64,000 nt of DNA, taken from NCBI RefSeq assembly GCF_051131705.1, contig NZ_CP180316.1, positions 2,976,001-3,040,000 of the forward strand. Direction: 5' to 3'. The translations under genes and the position numbers were made by a program. The stretch is from Arthrobacter_M sp030063245. GTDB lineage: Bacteria > Actinomycetota > Actinomycetes > Actinomycetales > Micrococcaceae. The notes under the pieces were generated by a model that was not told the DNA's origin, did not search any database, and saw only the letters and a program-made list of their open reading frames with translations. This document shows, piece by piece, positions 51,340 through 59,207 of this stretch; position 1 is the stretch's first letter; each line of letters opens with the position of its first letter.

Positions 51340-51692
51340 CAGCCGGCCTCCAGCAGCGCCGCGACATCGTACCCGGCGGCGGCGAACTTTTCCGGCGAAG
51401 GCATGGAGGCGGCCACGGCCTGGAGCCCGGCGCTGGTCGTGGCGAAGACGGTGCCTGATTCGATGACGCCGTTTTCCACCCGCCGGCCTAGGAAGAGGAT
51501 TTCCGAGACCTGCCGGCGGCCGTTGGGCAGCCGGACGCAGTGGACCACCAGGTCGATGCAGGAAGCCACCGTCGGCACCACGAAGGAGGCACTAATGTTG
51601 GCTCCCGCCAACAACGGGAGGGTACAAAGCTTCGTCACCGCGTCATGCGCGGAATTCGCATGGATGCTGCACATCCCGGGCAGGCCCGGCAT
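51339..51692 (-). pseudogene. tadA: C-terminal fragment of the pilus ATPase TadA
   Basis: The frame begins LPGMCSIHANSAHDAVTKL (51686 leftwards), the His-box region of CpaF/TadA ATPases, and ends after 115 codons at 51339. The N-terminal part lies 6.5 kb away at 58155-59041, across the integrated element. Joining them at CCGGGCAGGCC gives NSGLPGMCSIHANSAH in frame. In the integrated state an ATG at 51692 with GGTGAG upstream, supplied by the element, could start a partial protein, but it lacks the Walker motifs. Confidence 0.9.
51676..51686. other. Attachment-site core, left end
   Basis: CCGGGCAGGCC, shared with 58155-58165. To its left is tadA; to its right the element. It contains the codons for the conserved GLPG of TadA. 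Confidence 0.85.
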
Positions 51693-51724
51693 TGCTCACC
51701 CGCGATAAGCGATAGACTCCCAGC

Positions 51725-53272
51725 ATGGAGACACAACAGGCGTTCATCTATTGCAGGATCAGCCAAGACCGCAGCGGTGAGGGCTTGGGCGTTCAGCGCC
51801 AAGAGGAGGATTGCCGGGCACTTGCCGCGCAGCAGGGTCTGGCCGTCGCTCGGGTCTTCATAGACAACGACATCAGCGCGTACTCGGGTAAGCGGCGCCC
51901 GGAGTATGAGGCGATGCTCAGCCTACTTGAAGCGGGCGCGGCGTCGGCCGTCATTTGCTGGCACACTGACCGCCTGCACCGCCGCCCAGTAGAGCTGGAG
52001 CGGTACATTGACGTATGCAATGCCGCCAACGTGACAACGCACGCGGTCAAGTCGGGTGAGCTGGACCTTGCTACAGGCTCGGGCAAGATGGTAGCCCGCA
52101 TGCTTGGCGCCGCTGCCCGTTATGAGTCGGACCAGAAGGGGGAGCGCATCAAGCGCGCGATAGAACAGAAGGCCCGCGCTGGCAAGTGGACGGGCGGCGC
52201 TCGTCCGTTCGGCTGGGTCTTTGAGGACGGCGTTCCCATCATCTGTGAGACAGAGGCCGCCGTCGTACGGGGCGCCTTTGAACATGTACTCGGTGGCCGA
52301 ACGCTCGGCTCTTGGGTGCGGGAGATCAACGCCGCGGGGATAACTACCAGCCTCGGCAAACCGTGGGGATACACGCAGCTCCGGCAGGTGATACAGAGGC
52401 CGCGGAACGCGGGCCTTGCCACCTTGCATGGCGAGGTGATCGGCCTGTCAGAGTTTCCAGCCATAGTTTCCGAGAGCGTGTGGCAGGCGGCATGCTCCAT
52501 TCTCAGCGATCCAGCACGGCGGCGCTCGCAGTCCAACAAGGCCGTGCATCTGCTGTCAGGGATTGCCCAGTGCCACTGTGGCGCGCTCGTGCGTGTCGCC
52601 ACTGTCTCGGGCCGCGACGGCGTAAAGCATAAGGTCTACCGCTGCCCCGTGCGCGGCAAGGGCCACATCGGTAAGCGCGTGGAATACACGGACGCCGTTG
52701 TGAATCGGCTGGCCGTTGCCTTCCGTGCGATGGCGGCCAGCCAGCAGGAGGTGGCCAGCCCAGCGCTGGCGGCCGAACTCCAGACATTGGAACTGGAGGG
52801 CCAAGCGTTGCGCCAGCGGCTGCAGGACGCTGCCCACTCATACGCTGATGGCGACATCAGCCCCGCCCAGCTCTCCGCCATAACAGAGCGCATCCGTGAC
52901 AATCAGACACGGGTAACCGCCCGCGTCACAGAGCTGGAGGTTCAGGCCGCCCGCCCAGCACGGCCCACGGATGGCCTGCCCACCGCTGAGATGGACTCGC
53001 CAGAGGCCATCACATGGCTGACCTCCCCTGCCGATGACCGCCGCGACTACATCCGCGCCACAATGAACGTCATTATCTGGCCGCATGGCAAGGGCTCAAA
53101 GCGCGTCTTTGATCCCGAGACAGTGCAGACCGTAATGAAGAACGCAGGCGATGGCCTGGGCCCGCTGTCCGTGCGCGAGATCCAGCACGCAGGCGCCGCC
53201 GTGCTCATCAGCTCCAAGGCGGATATGGAGGCCTACATCGCCACGTACAGGACGGCGCCAGCCGCAAGCTGA
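51725..53272 (+). CDS. Large serine recombinase (integrase)
   Basis: A 515-residue protein. The resolvase catalytic domain begins IYCRISQDRSGEGLGVQRQE (nucleophile Ser in RIS), with DNDISAYSGKRRPEYEAM and WHTDRLHRR. A recombinase domain follows (GGARPFGWVFEDG, TSLGKPWGYTQLRQVIQRPR). The zinc ribbon is CHCGALVRV and YRCP, then a coiled coil (about 350-410) as in PhiC31-like integrases. It lies next to the tadA junction and is the obvious catalyst of integration. No separate excision factor (RDF) was recognised. Confidence 0.93.
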   Translation: METQQAFIYCRISQDRSGEGLGVQRQEEDCRALAAQQGLAVARVFIDNDISAYSGKRRPEYEAMLSLLEAGAASAVICWHTDRLHRRPVELERYIDVCNAANVTTHAVKSGELDLATGSGKMVARMLGAAARYESDQKGERIKRAIEQKARAGKWTGGARPFGWVFEDGVPIICETEAAVVRGAFEHVLGGRTLGSWVREINAAGITTSLGKPWGYTQLRQVIQRPRNAGLATLHGEVIGLSEFPAIVSESVWQAACSILSDPARRRSQSNKAVHLLSGIAQCHCGALVRVATVSGRDGVKHKVYRCPVRGKGHIGKRVEYTDAVVNRLAVAFRAMAASQQEVASPALAAELQTLELEGQALRQRLQDAAHSYADGDISPAQLSAITERIRDNQTRVTARVTELEVQAARPARPTDGLPTAEMDSPEAITWLTSPADDRRDYIRATMNVIIWPHGKGSKRVFDPETVQTVMKNAGDGLGPLSVREIQHAGAAVLISSKADMEAYIATYRTAPAAS

Positions 53273-53290
53273 GCCATCCACCGGACAACG

Positions 53291-53332
53291 ACACAGAGTG
53301 CCCCACGGCGCGATGCCGTGGGGCCCTCTGTG
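53291..53332. terminator. Bidirectional terminator between integrase and resolvase
   Basis: ACACAGAG-T-GCCCCACGGC pairs with GCCGTGGGGC-C-CTCTGTGT around GCGAT, an 18-bp stem with one mismatch, between convergent genes. Confidence 0.88.
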
Positions 53333-53342
53333 TTCTGTCTTG

Positions 53343-53931
53343 CTACTTGCTCAGCGCCGCAATGCGCCGGTAAAGCGTGGCGCGGGACATGCCCAGATCG
53401 CGGGCGACCTGTGCCGATGGCTTGCCGCCCGCTATGAGTTGCTGGGCATTCTCGATCTGGCCATCCGTGAACTTGGTTACGCCGCCGCCTAGATCACTGC
53501 CCGCCGCCCGCCGCTTGCTCACGCTGTCGCGGATGCGCTCGCGCTTGATGTCGAGCTCCATTTGAGCCAGCGCGGACATGATGGTAAACATCATGGCGCC
53601 AGTCGGGCTGGCTGTGTCGACGTCGCCGCCGCCAAGGTTGAGCACTCGCAGGTTCACGCCGCCGTCCCTGAGCTCTTGCGCTAGGTCCAGCATGTTCTGC
53701 GTGGACCGCCCCAAGCGGTCCAGCGTGGTGACCACGAGGGTATCCCCCACATGGAGCGCGGCACGCGCTCGGTCAAACTCGGGGCGGCTGGCCTTGCCGC
53801 CGCTGACTCCGTGATCCGTGATCCGTGTAGAGATCATCGCGCCGCACACCGGCGGCCAGCAGGTCCGCCGTCTGTCGGTCGGCGTCTTGCCCGCGCGTAC
53901 TGACTCTGCTGTATCCAATTAGCTTGCTCAA
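53343..53931 (-). pseudogene. Small serine resolvase disrupted by a 7-bp tandem duplication
   Basis: From a TTG at 53931 (GGAG upstream) the frame reads LIGYSRVSTRGQDADRQTAD and RRDDLYTDHG, the N-terminal catalytic part. At 53811-53824 the heptamer CGTGATC is present twice in tandem (plus-strand sense), shifting the frame. The rest, VSGGKASRPEFDRARAALHV, DTLVVTTLDRLGRSTQNML and the HTH GKPSAQVARDLGMSRATLYR, follows in the other frame to 53343. One copy of the heptamer would restore the protein. A slippage-reversible form cannot be excluded. Confidence 0.9.
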
Positions 53932-53943
53932 CGTTGCTCCAAT

Positions 53944-54080
53944 GTGTCTCATGGGGGTGGATGATTACAGCCAGCGTAACACAGGCCACAAGACATGGCC
54001 ACGCGACACTCGGGGTGGATAGATGACGGGGACGGGCAGCGTCTCACTGATATGTCTCATGGCCGATCGGTCACGAGACA
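53944..54080. promoter_or_regulatory. Candidate resolvase res site
   Basis: TGTCTCATG at 54053-54061 and its inverted partner CACGAGACA at 54072-54080 bound exactly 28 bp, the size and TGTC/GACA ends of res subsite I in Tn3-type systems. Another TGTCTCATG lies at 53945-53953, nearest the resolvase gene, and CACAAGACA at 53987-53995. It sits directly upstream of the resolvase gene with the 28-bp site farthest away, as in Tn3/gamma-delta. Confidence 0.6.
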
Positions 54081-54108
54081 GGGTACTCCCACTGGGTAAA
54101 CTCAACGA

Positions 54109-54567
54109 ATGATTCAGAGTTGGTTTAGTTATGTCATCAGCGCCTTGATCGGTGTCGCGGCGTCACTGCTGATCGGGCAGGTTCACTGGATCCAACCCCT
54201 GTTATGGGCAATTGCGTTTGAGGTTGTATGGGTCATCATCAACGGCTTTTTTGTGAAGGGATACTTCTTGAGTAGAGAACGCAGGCAGCGACTGAATCGA
54301 AGGCGTGACAATACCCCCTCGGTGGGTTCGACTTCGGATGGGCAGCAGCCGGAACAACAACCGGCGGATGGCGCCTCCTTTGGGTTATCGTCTGCGCAGC
54401 CCCCCGCCGGGTCCTCCTATGGGTTCTCGAATTACGGCAGTAGCAATGTGTTCTACACAGATACCGAGACCGATAGTGGTTACCTCAACGTTGGTTCCAA
54501 CGACATCCACTACACTAGGGCTCGCCATAAGGGTCGTCCGATCAGCGACCCAGACCAGCAGCAGTAA
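54109..54567 (+). CDS. Small membrane protein in the integrative element
   Basis: A 152-residue protein. Two N-terminal helices (WFSYVISALIGVAASLLIG and PLLWAIAFEVVWVIINGFF) are followed by a basic segment (RERRQRLNRRRD) and a polar C-terminus rich in Ser, Gln and Tyr. GC content is below that of the host genes. No family was recognised. Confidence 0.6.
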   Translation: MIQSWFSYVISALIGVAASLLIGQVHWIQPLLWAIAFEVVWVIINGFFVKGYFLSRERRQRLNRRRDNTPSVGSTSDGQQPEQQPADGASFGLSSAQPPAGSSYGFSNYGSSNVFYTDTETDSGYLNVGSNDIHYTRARHKGRPISDPDQQQ

Positions 54568-54603
54568 GGTGCCCGACCCCGCCCCAACCCCCGGGGGGTG
54601 TCC

Positions 54604-55833
54604 CTATGTTTTTGTCAAGCCGCTTTTGGGGTTTTTTTCTTCGTAGATGCTCATGTCTCTGAGCATGGCGAAGAGCATGTCGCAGCGGCGCCGGGCCAGG
54701 GCGATCAGGGCCTGGTTGTGGCGTTTCCCTTGGGCGCGTTTTCGGTCGTAGTAGTCCCGTGAGGTGGGGTCCTTGAGGGCGGCGAACGCGGACAGGAAGA
54801 GAGCGCGCTTGAGGATCTTGTTGCCCTTCCTGGAGGGGTGGTCTCCCCGGATGGACGTCCCTGATCGCCAGGTCACCGGCGCCAGTCCGGAATAGGAGGC
54901 CAGATGCCCGGCGGTGGCGAAGTGTTTACCGACGACTTCGGTGAGGATCCTGGCTTCGGTCCTGATCCCGACCGCCGGTATCGAGCTCAGGACGAGGTGA
55001 AGAGGGTGGGCCTCCACGAGCGCCTCGACCCGGGTATGGACTTCGACCCGGGCTTTACGCAGACCGGCGAGCATGCCTGCCAGTTGGGGCAGCACGATGC
55101 CGGCTCCGGCGGTGCCGGCGACGACCACGGTTTGCTCGCCGAGGGCGGTAAAGATATCGGCTGCCCAGTGTTTGCCTGCCCGCGGGGCGAACTTGGCCAG
55201 GTACGTGGCCACCCGTGCCTGGCCGGCGGTCTTCAGTGCGGTGGGGGTCGGATATTTCACCAGCAGCTCCGCCATTGCCGGGTGGTCCAGGTGTGCGCCG
55301 ATCACCCGTTCGAGGGCCGGGTGGATCTGGGTCAGAAGCCCGCGGATACGGTTTGATGTAGCGGTGGTCTGCTGGGTCAGATCATCATCAAAACCGCACA
55401 GCATCGACAGCTCGGCGATCTGCTCATCGGCGACCTCGATCGAGCGCAGGGTGTGCGGCATCGTCCGGGCTGCCTCGGCGATGATGTACGCGTCCCGGGC
55501 ATCGGTTTTAGCCTCGCCGGGGTGCAGATCCGCGATCCGGCGCATCGCCAACCCGGGCAGGTAACCGACCAGGATTCCGGCGGCCCGGGCCGTCGCCACC
55601 GGCAGCGCACCAATGGTGGCGGGCTGGTCCACGACCAGCAGTAGCGTGCCGTTTTTGGCCAGTGTGTCGATGATCGCCCGCAGCTTCGCTTCGTCCTGAG
55701 GCAAAGCCTTATCGAGCAGCTTCTTCCCGGATTTATCCAGCGCCACCGCGTGGTGATTGCTCTTGCCGACATCGACTCCGATGAAGACATCGATACTCTC
55801 GTAATCCTTAATCAACCTCAAAACCTCCCGCAT
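54604..55833 (-). CDS. IS110-family transposase (DEDD/RuvC-like)
   Basis: About 409 residues. FIGVDVGKSNHHAVALDKSG is the first acidic motif, EAKTDARDAYIIAEAAR the last acidic residues of the DEDD catalytic set, and SIPAVGIRTEARILTEVVG, LASYSGLAPVTWRSGTSI and GDHPSRKGNKILKRALFLSA the Transposase_20 domain with the catalytic serine region. The ATG at 55833 is used, though the frame runs on to 55875. Confidence 0.93.
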   Translation of the reverse strand: MREVLRLIKDYESIDVFIGVDVGKSNHHAVALDKSGKKLLDKALPQDEAKLRAIIDTLAKNGTLLLVVDQPATIGALPVATARAAGILVGYLPGLAMRRIADLHPGEAKTDARDAYIIAEAARTMPHTLRSIEVADEQIAELSMLCGFDDDLTQQTTATSNRIRGLLTQIHPALERVIGAHLDHPAMAELLVKYPTPTALKTAGQARVATYLAKFAPRAGKHWAADIFTALGEQTVVVAGTAGAGIVLPQLAGMLAGLRKARVEVHTRVEALVEAHPLHLVLSSIPAVGIRTEARILTEVVGKHFATAGHLASYSGLAPVTWRSGTSIRGDHPSRKGNKILKRALFLSAFAALKDPTSRDYYDRKRAQGKRHNQALIALARRRCDMLFAMLRDMSIYEEKNPKSGLTKT

Positions 55834-55875
55834 CCGAGACCTGTAAAACAGCGCTGGTCTGTCCTGCGGCGACAA

Positions 55876-56075
55876 GAGTCGGCATCCACGTTACGGCTGA
55901 CCTGCCACGATAAAAACTGCCGCTGGTCCGGTCCCTATTAGCGATCCCCTGACACCTATCGGATCCCGGTGACATCACCCCCCGGATCATTGAAGACTGG
56001 GGGCATAAATCATGCCGGGAACCAACAGGCCAGCAACCCAATTCTTACTCAATTAGGGGCTACTAAAAAGGTAAC
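55876..56075 (-). ncRNA. Candidate IS110 bridge RNA region
   Basis: About 200 nt of non-coding DNA between the end and the transposase. On the minus strand it contains GGCAT-GATTT-ATGCC and GGTGA-TG-TCACC nested in a GATCC/GGGATC pairing. IS110 elements encode in this position a structured bridge RNA whose loops pair with target and donor DNA. The call rests on position and hairpins only. Confidence 0.5.
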
Positions 56076-56153
56076 GGGACACCCTTTGCCGATTCGCCGC
56101 CGCCCCGGTAGTCTTAGCGCCTTCCTGCGGTTACGGGTTTGAAAGCTTTTCTC

Positions 56154-56846
56154 TCACATGGTGGGATAGCTGCTCAAACGAGGGGAGGAGTCCCCAGCCG
56201 GGGACTCCGGAATGGTCTGGGTGAACGCGTCCAACCAAAGCGGGTTCCCGTAGGGCAAACCGTTTTCCAGCGCCCATGCATCCATCTTCGCGCTGCTTGG
56301 TACGCTGCCAAGAAAGTAGGGGGTGAAGGGGGGCGCAAAGGTCCGGATGTCCCTCCGACGGTTGTTGGTGGTGGCGGAGACAACTTGCATGTGGTCAGGG
56401 CGAACACACAGTGTTCGGTTGCAAAGGTGATCCAGGGTCTGCCTGCGTCCGTGACCGCCGTAAAACCAGACGTACGCGAAACGGTGTGCAAGCCAGACAG
56501 TACCCGCGTGCACCATTGGGTAGCCATCTTGGTTGGGGGTCTCCGTCCAGAGCCAGCACCCATAGAGCCAGTCGGGCTCGATGGCACGACGGAAGTTGGC
56601 GAGTGTTCTCGCCTGCATCGCAGGACTACGCAGGGTGAGCGCCAGTTGTTCGTGCGCGCGGCAGTAGTCGCCCCTTGTTTTCCGCTCGGCTGCCAGAAGG
56701 ATCGAGTTGCACCCTCCGACACGGCATCGCGGCTGCTTCCGGTTCCACGCCTTGTAGTGCGTCTCGCAACGCTCGCGCTTGATGGCGAGCCGTTCGCAGT
56801 CAGCCTCCAGGCAGGATTTATTCGGGTTCAAACAGCTTCCTTTCAT
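56154..56846 (-). CDS. HNH endonuclease-like protein
   Basis: About 230 residues. The C-terminal HNH-type module is visible: LYGCWLWTETPNQDGYPMVH, AHRFAYVWFYG, TLDHLCNRTLCVRPDHMQVV and SATTNNRRRD (the His-Asn pattern of phage and homing HNH enzymes). The N-terminal 75 residues hold many Cys (CLEADC, CETH, CRVGGC, CRAH), probable zinc binding. Free-standing HNH genes often lie in phage-related elements. Confidence 0.82.
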   Translation of the reverse strand: MKGSCLNPNKSCLEADCERLAIKRERCETHYKAWNRKQPRCRVGGCNSILLAAERKTRGDYCRAHEQLALTLRSPAMQARTLANFRRAIEPDWLYGCWLWTETPNQDGYPMVHAGTVWLAHRFAYVWFYGGHGRRQTLDHLCNRTLCVRPDHMQVVSATTNNRRRDIRTFAPPFTPYFLGSVPSSAKMDAWALENGLPYGNPLWLDAFTQTIPESPAGDSSPRLSSYPTM

Positions 56847-57155
56847 GTCCCACAATTTCAGTGGTACTAGCCTACATGAAGCCTGAATCCGTCCAGTGAC
56901 GGGGCGGAATTTGCCTCATACGCCACCGCTTCCGGGGTGGCTACCCTTTCAGTGTTTTGGGTCCGGTATGGGCGCGTAGCACCAGCGGAGCGCCCCCTGC
57001 CCCAAGCATGGTGTGAAACGGCTGCCATGACAGCCGTTTCACTTGTCCCAGTCACGCTTTAGCATCAAGTGTAGGGAAAGGCTAGTGCGCTCTCAGAGTG
57101 GTTGCTACCCTGTAGTAGGCCACACTCGTGGCAACTTACTTCTTGGGGGATCTTT
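56847..57155. other. Intergenic region in the element
   Basis: About 310 nt between the HNH gene and the divergent membrane gene. No open frame of note. A perfect 12-bp hairpin lies at 57013-57042. The ribosome binding site GGGGGA precedes the ATG at 57156. Confidence 0.5.
57013..57042. terminator. Perfect 12-bp hairpin
   Basis: GTGAAACGGCTG (57013-57024), loop CCATGA, CAGCCGTTTCAC (57031-57042), followed by TTG only. Terminator or operator; there is no gene close enough on the left in this direction to say. Confidence 0.6.
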
Positions 57156-58031
57156 ATGAGTAATGGTTACGTTCCTGCCCCCGGCAGGAACCGATGGCGA
57201 CCAACTGTTTCGTTTTGGATAACATCAGCCGTCTGGCTGTTACTCATCCTCCTGTTCAGCGTTACGGGTTACTTCGGCGTCGGCTTGATTCTATTCGCGG
57301 TTGGGGCCATCCTTACGGCCCTGTACTCCCTTCTCTTCAACCGGCGATCCTGGCTCGGTCTGGCGAACCGCAAGATTGCCGCTGGGGCAATTGGTGTCAG
57401 TTTCGCCGTCTTTGTGCTGGGCATCGTCCTCTCGTCCATGATGTCGCCGTCAACGCCCGCAACGAGCGCAGCGGGTTCGACCGAGAAGCCGACCACGTCG
57501 GCGACGCCAACGCCGACGCGTACTGCGATGCCTACTGCGACGCCAACGCCCACAGTAAGCGTCAAGAGCGTTCTTCTCACCTCTTGTGACTCCGCCGCCA
57601 TCACCCGAACGGTCGAGGGCTCCGACTTGGTTTGCGCTGCGAACGTTGACGGCAAATTAGTCTGGATGGATGCTGCAACCTCCAAAAAGGTGGCGGATGA
57701 CAAAGTTGCAGCCCAGAACGCCGCGGCAGACAAGGCGGCGGCTGATCAGGCCGCGGCCCAGCAGGCAGCCGCAGATCAAGCAGCCGCTGAGCAAGCCGCA
57801 GCACAACAGGCAGCGGCCCAGCAGGCAGCTGCGGAGCAGGCTGCCGCCCAGCAAGCTGCCGCCCGGCAGGCGGCCCCGGCTCCGGCTCCTGCCCCGGCTC
57901 CTGCCCCGGCTCCGGTGAACGTCGTGCACCCGGGGGCTTTCTGCAGCGGAGGTGTTGGAGTTACGAGCAAGGGAACGCCGATGGTTTGCGCGCCGGGCTC
58001 AGATGGCCGTCTGCGGTGGAGGGCAGCCTGA
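57156..58031 (+). CDS. Membrane protein with Ala/Gln-rich helix and C-terminal Cys domain
   Basis: A 291-residue protein. Three hydrophobic helices in the first 95 residues (FWITSAVWLLLILLFSV, YFGVGLILFAVGAILTALYS, AIGVSFAVFVLGIVLSSMM) are followed by a Thr/Pro linker, a Cys-containing segment (LLTSCDSAAITRTV), an Ala/Gln/Asp helix of about 75 residues repeating AAADQAAAQQ-like words, a Pro-Ala run, and a C-terminal FCSGGVGVTSKGTPMVCAPG. The Cys-x-GG ... MVCAPGSDGRLRW unit recurs in actinobacterial phage-linked proteins from memory. Function unknown; last gene before the element end. Confidence 0.7.
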   Translation: MSNGYVPAPGRNRWRPTVSFWITSAVWLLLILLFSVTGYFGVGLILFAVGAILTALYSLLFNRRSWLGLANRKIAAGAIGVSFAVFVLGIVLSSMMSPSTPATSAAGSTEKPTTSATPTPTRTAMPTATPTPTVSVKSVLLTSCDSAAITRTVEGSDLVCAANVDGKLVWMDAATSKKVADDKVAAQNAAADKAAADQAAAQQAAADQAAAEQAAAQQAAAQQAAAEQAAAQQAAARQAAPAPAPAPAPAPAPVNVVHPGAFCSGGVGVTSKGTPMVCAPGSDGRLRWRAA

Positions 58032-58082
58032 TAGGAGGCTGATCGCCACCTTCCGACCAACCACGTTGCCAGCAGGAAGCAG

Positions 58083-58108
58083 GAGCCCTCGGCGTTAGCC
58101 GGGGGCTC
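58083..58108 (+). terminator. Terminator at the end of the element
   Basis: GAGCCC (58083-58088) pairs with GGGCTC (58103-58108), with inner GGC/GCC pairing, followed by TTCGT. Confidence 0.75.
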
Positions 58109-58154
58109 TTCGTGCATATAGGACACATGTATTTTGTATTGTCCCTGAAGAATG

Positions 58155-58165
58155 CCGGGCAGGCC
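58155..58165. other. Attachment-site core, right end
   Basis: CCGGGCAGGCC, identical to 51676-51686. To its right is the N-terminal part of tadA. Confidence 0.85.
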
Positions 58166-59041
58166 GCTGTTCAGAGCAATCAGCATGTCCAGGCTCTCCG
58201 CTTCGCGAACTTCACCCACGATGAGCCGGTCGGGCCGCATCCGCAGCGCCTCCTTGACGAGGCGCCGCAGCGGAATCTCACCGAGCCCTTCCAGATTTGG
58301 TTGTCGGCATTGCAGACCCACCACATCGCGCAGCGGAAGCTGAAGTTCAAAGACTTCCTCCACGGTCACGACTCGTTCGCGCGATCCGATGCTGGCACCC
58401 AGGCAATTGAGGATGGTGGTCTTACCGGCCTGGGTTGCACCGGACACCAGAATGTTCAACCCGCTGCTCACCGCAGCACCCAAAAACCGGGCCGCCTGCG
58501 GACTCAGCGAACCGAGCCGCACCAAATGGTCGAGCCTGCTGGCCTTGACGATGAACTTACGGATATTCACCGCCCAATGCACCCTCGTCACATCAGGGAT
58601 CACCACGTGTAGCCTGGAGCCGTCCGGCAATGCGGCATCGACGAACGGTGAGCTCAGATCCAGACGCCGACCGGAGCTTTTGAGCATCCGCTCCACCAGG
58701 TCCCGGATCTGCTGGTCAGTGAGGGTCAGCGAGGTTAACTCGGACTCGCCGTTCCGGGCCACGTAGATTTCCGTCGGCGCGTTGATCCAGATTTCCTCGA
58801 TCGAGTCATCGTCCAGAAAGGGCTGCAAGGCGCCGAATCCTGCTACTGCATCAAAAACTATCTGCCGTGCGGAGTCCGTCTTCCCCAGCGGAGGGACAGC
58901 ACCCAGCAGGGAACGCTCGTCATAGTCATTGACTGCCGCATCCACGAGACGACGGACCTCGGCCACCTGCCGCAGCGGGTCCAGCCCGCGGCGACGGATC
59001 AGTTCCCTCACCTCGTCCTCGACCACGCTGACAGCATCCAT
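58155..59041 (-). pseudogene. tadA: N-terminal fragment of the pilus ATPase TadA
   Basis: About 295 codons from ATG 59041: N-terminal helical domain, then IEEIWINAPTEIYVARNGES, the Walker A ILVSGATQAGKTTILNCLG, VVTVEEVFELQLPL and RMRPDRLIVGEVREAESLDM (Walker B), ending NSGLPG at the att core. Beyond it the frame runs into the element antisense to the Ala/Gln gene and does not code for TadA. The missing 115 residues are at 51339-51692. The gene is broken while the element is integrated. Confidence 0.93.
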
Positions 59042-59207
59042 GATTTACCCGGCGTTCCCTCCAACGAACCGGGCCCCTGTTCGGGGCTCTGGCTGTGAGC
59101 CTAGGGCAGATCAGGGGCCCGGTCTAGGCGTTCCGCCGTCCTTGTGGATAAACGCCCGGTTACCGCGGTTCCGGAGTTTGCGGGGCGCCCCTAAGGCAAA
59201 GAAGAGC

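Larger units (their letters stand above)
54596..56084. mobile_element. IS110-family insertion sequence
   Basis: A transposase gene with short inverted end sequences GGGTGTCCC (54596-54604) and GGGACACCC (56076-56084). The transposase stop lies at the left end, leaving over 200 nt of non-coding DNA upstream of the gene at the right end. Exact ends and core are not certain because IS110 makes no target duplication. Confidence 0.8.
51676..58165. mobile_element. Integrative element inserted in tadA, 6.5 kb
   Basis: Bounded by the 11-bp direct repeat CCGGGCAGGCC (51676-51686 and 58155-58165), with a large serine integrase starting 39 nt from one end and the two parts of tadA outside. Inside are, in order, integrase, broken resolvase, res-like site, small membrane protein, IS110 insertion, HNH endonuclease and an Ala/Gln-rich membrane protein. 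No conjugation, replication or phage structural gene is seen, so it may be a satellite or a decayed element. Confidence 0.9.

Noticed and set aside
57776..58154. Minus-strand extension of the tadA N-terminal frame into the element
   Set aside because: It is antisense to the Ala/Gln-rich gene and yields Gly-Ala and Ala-Cys runs with no TadA likeness; TadA continues at 51686 instead.
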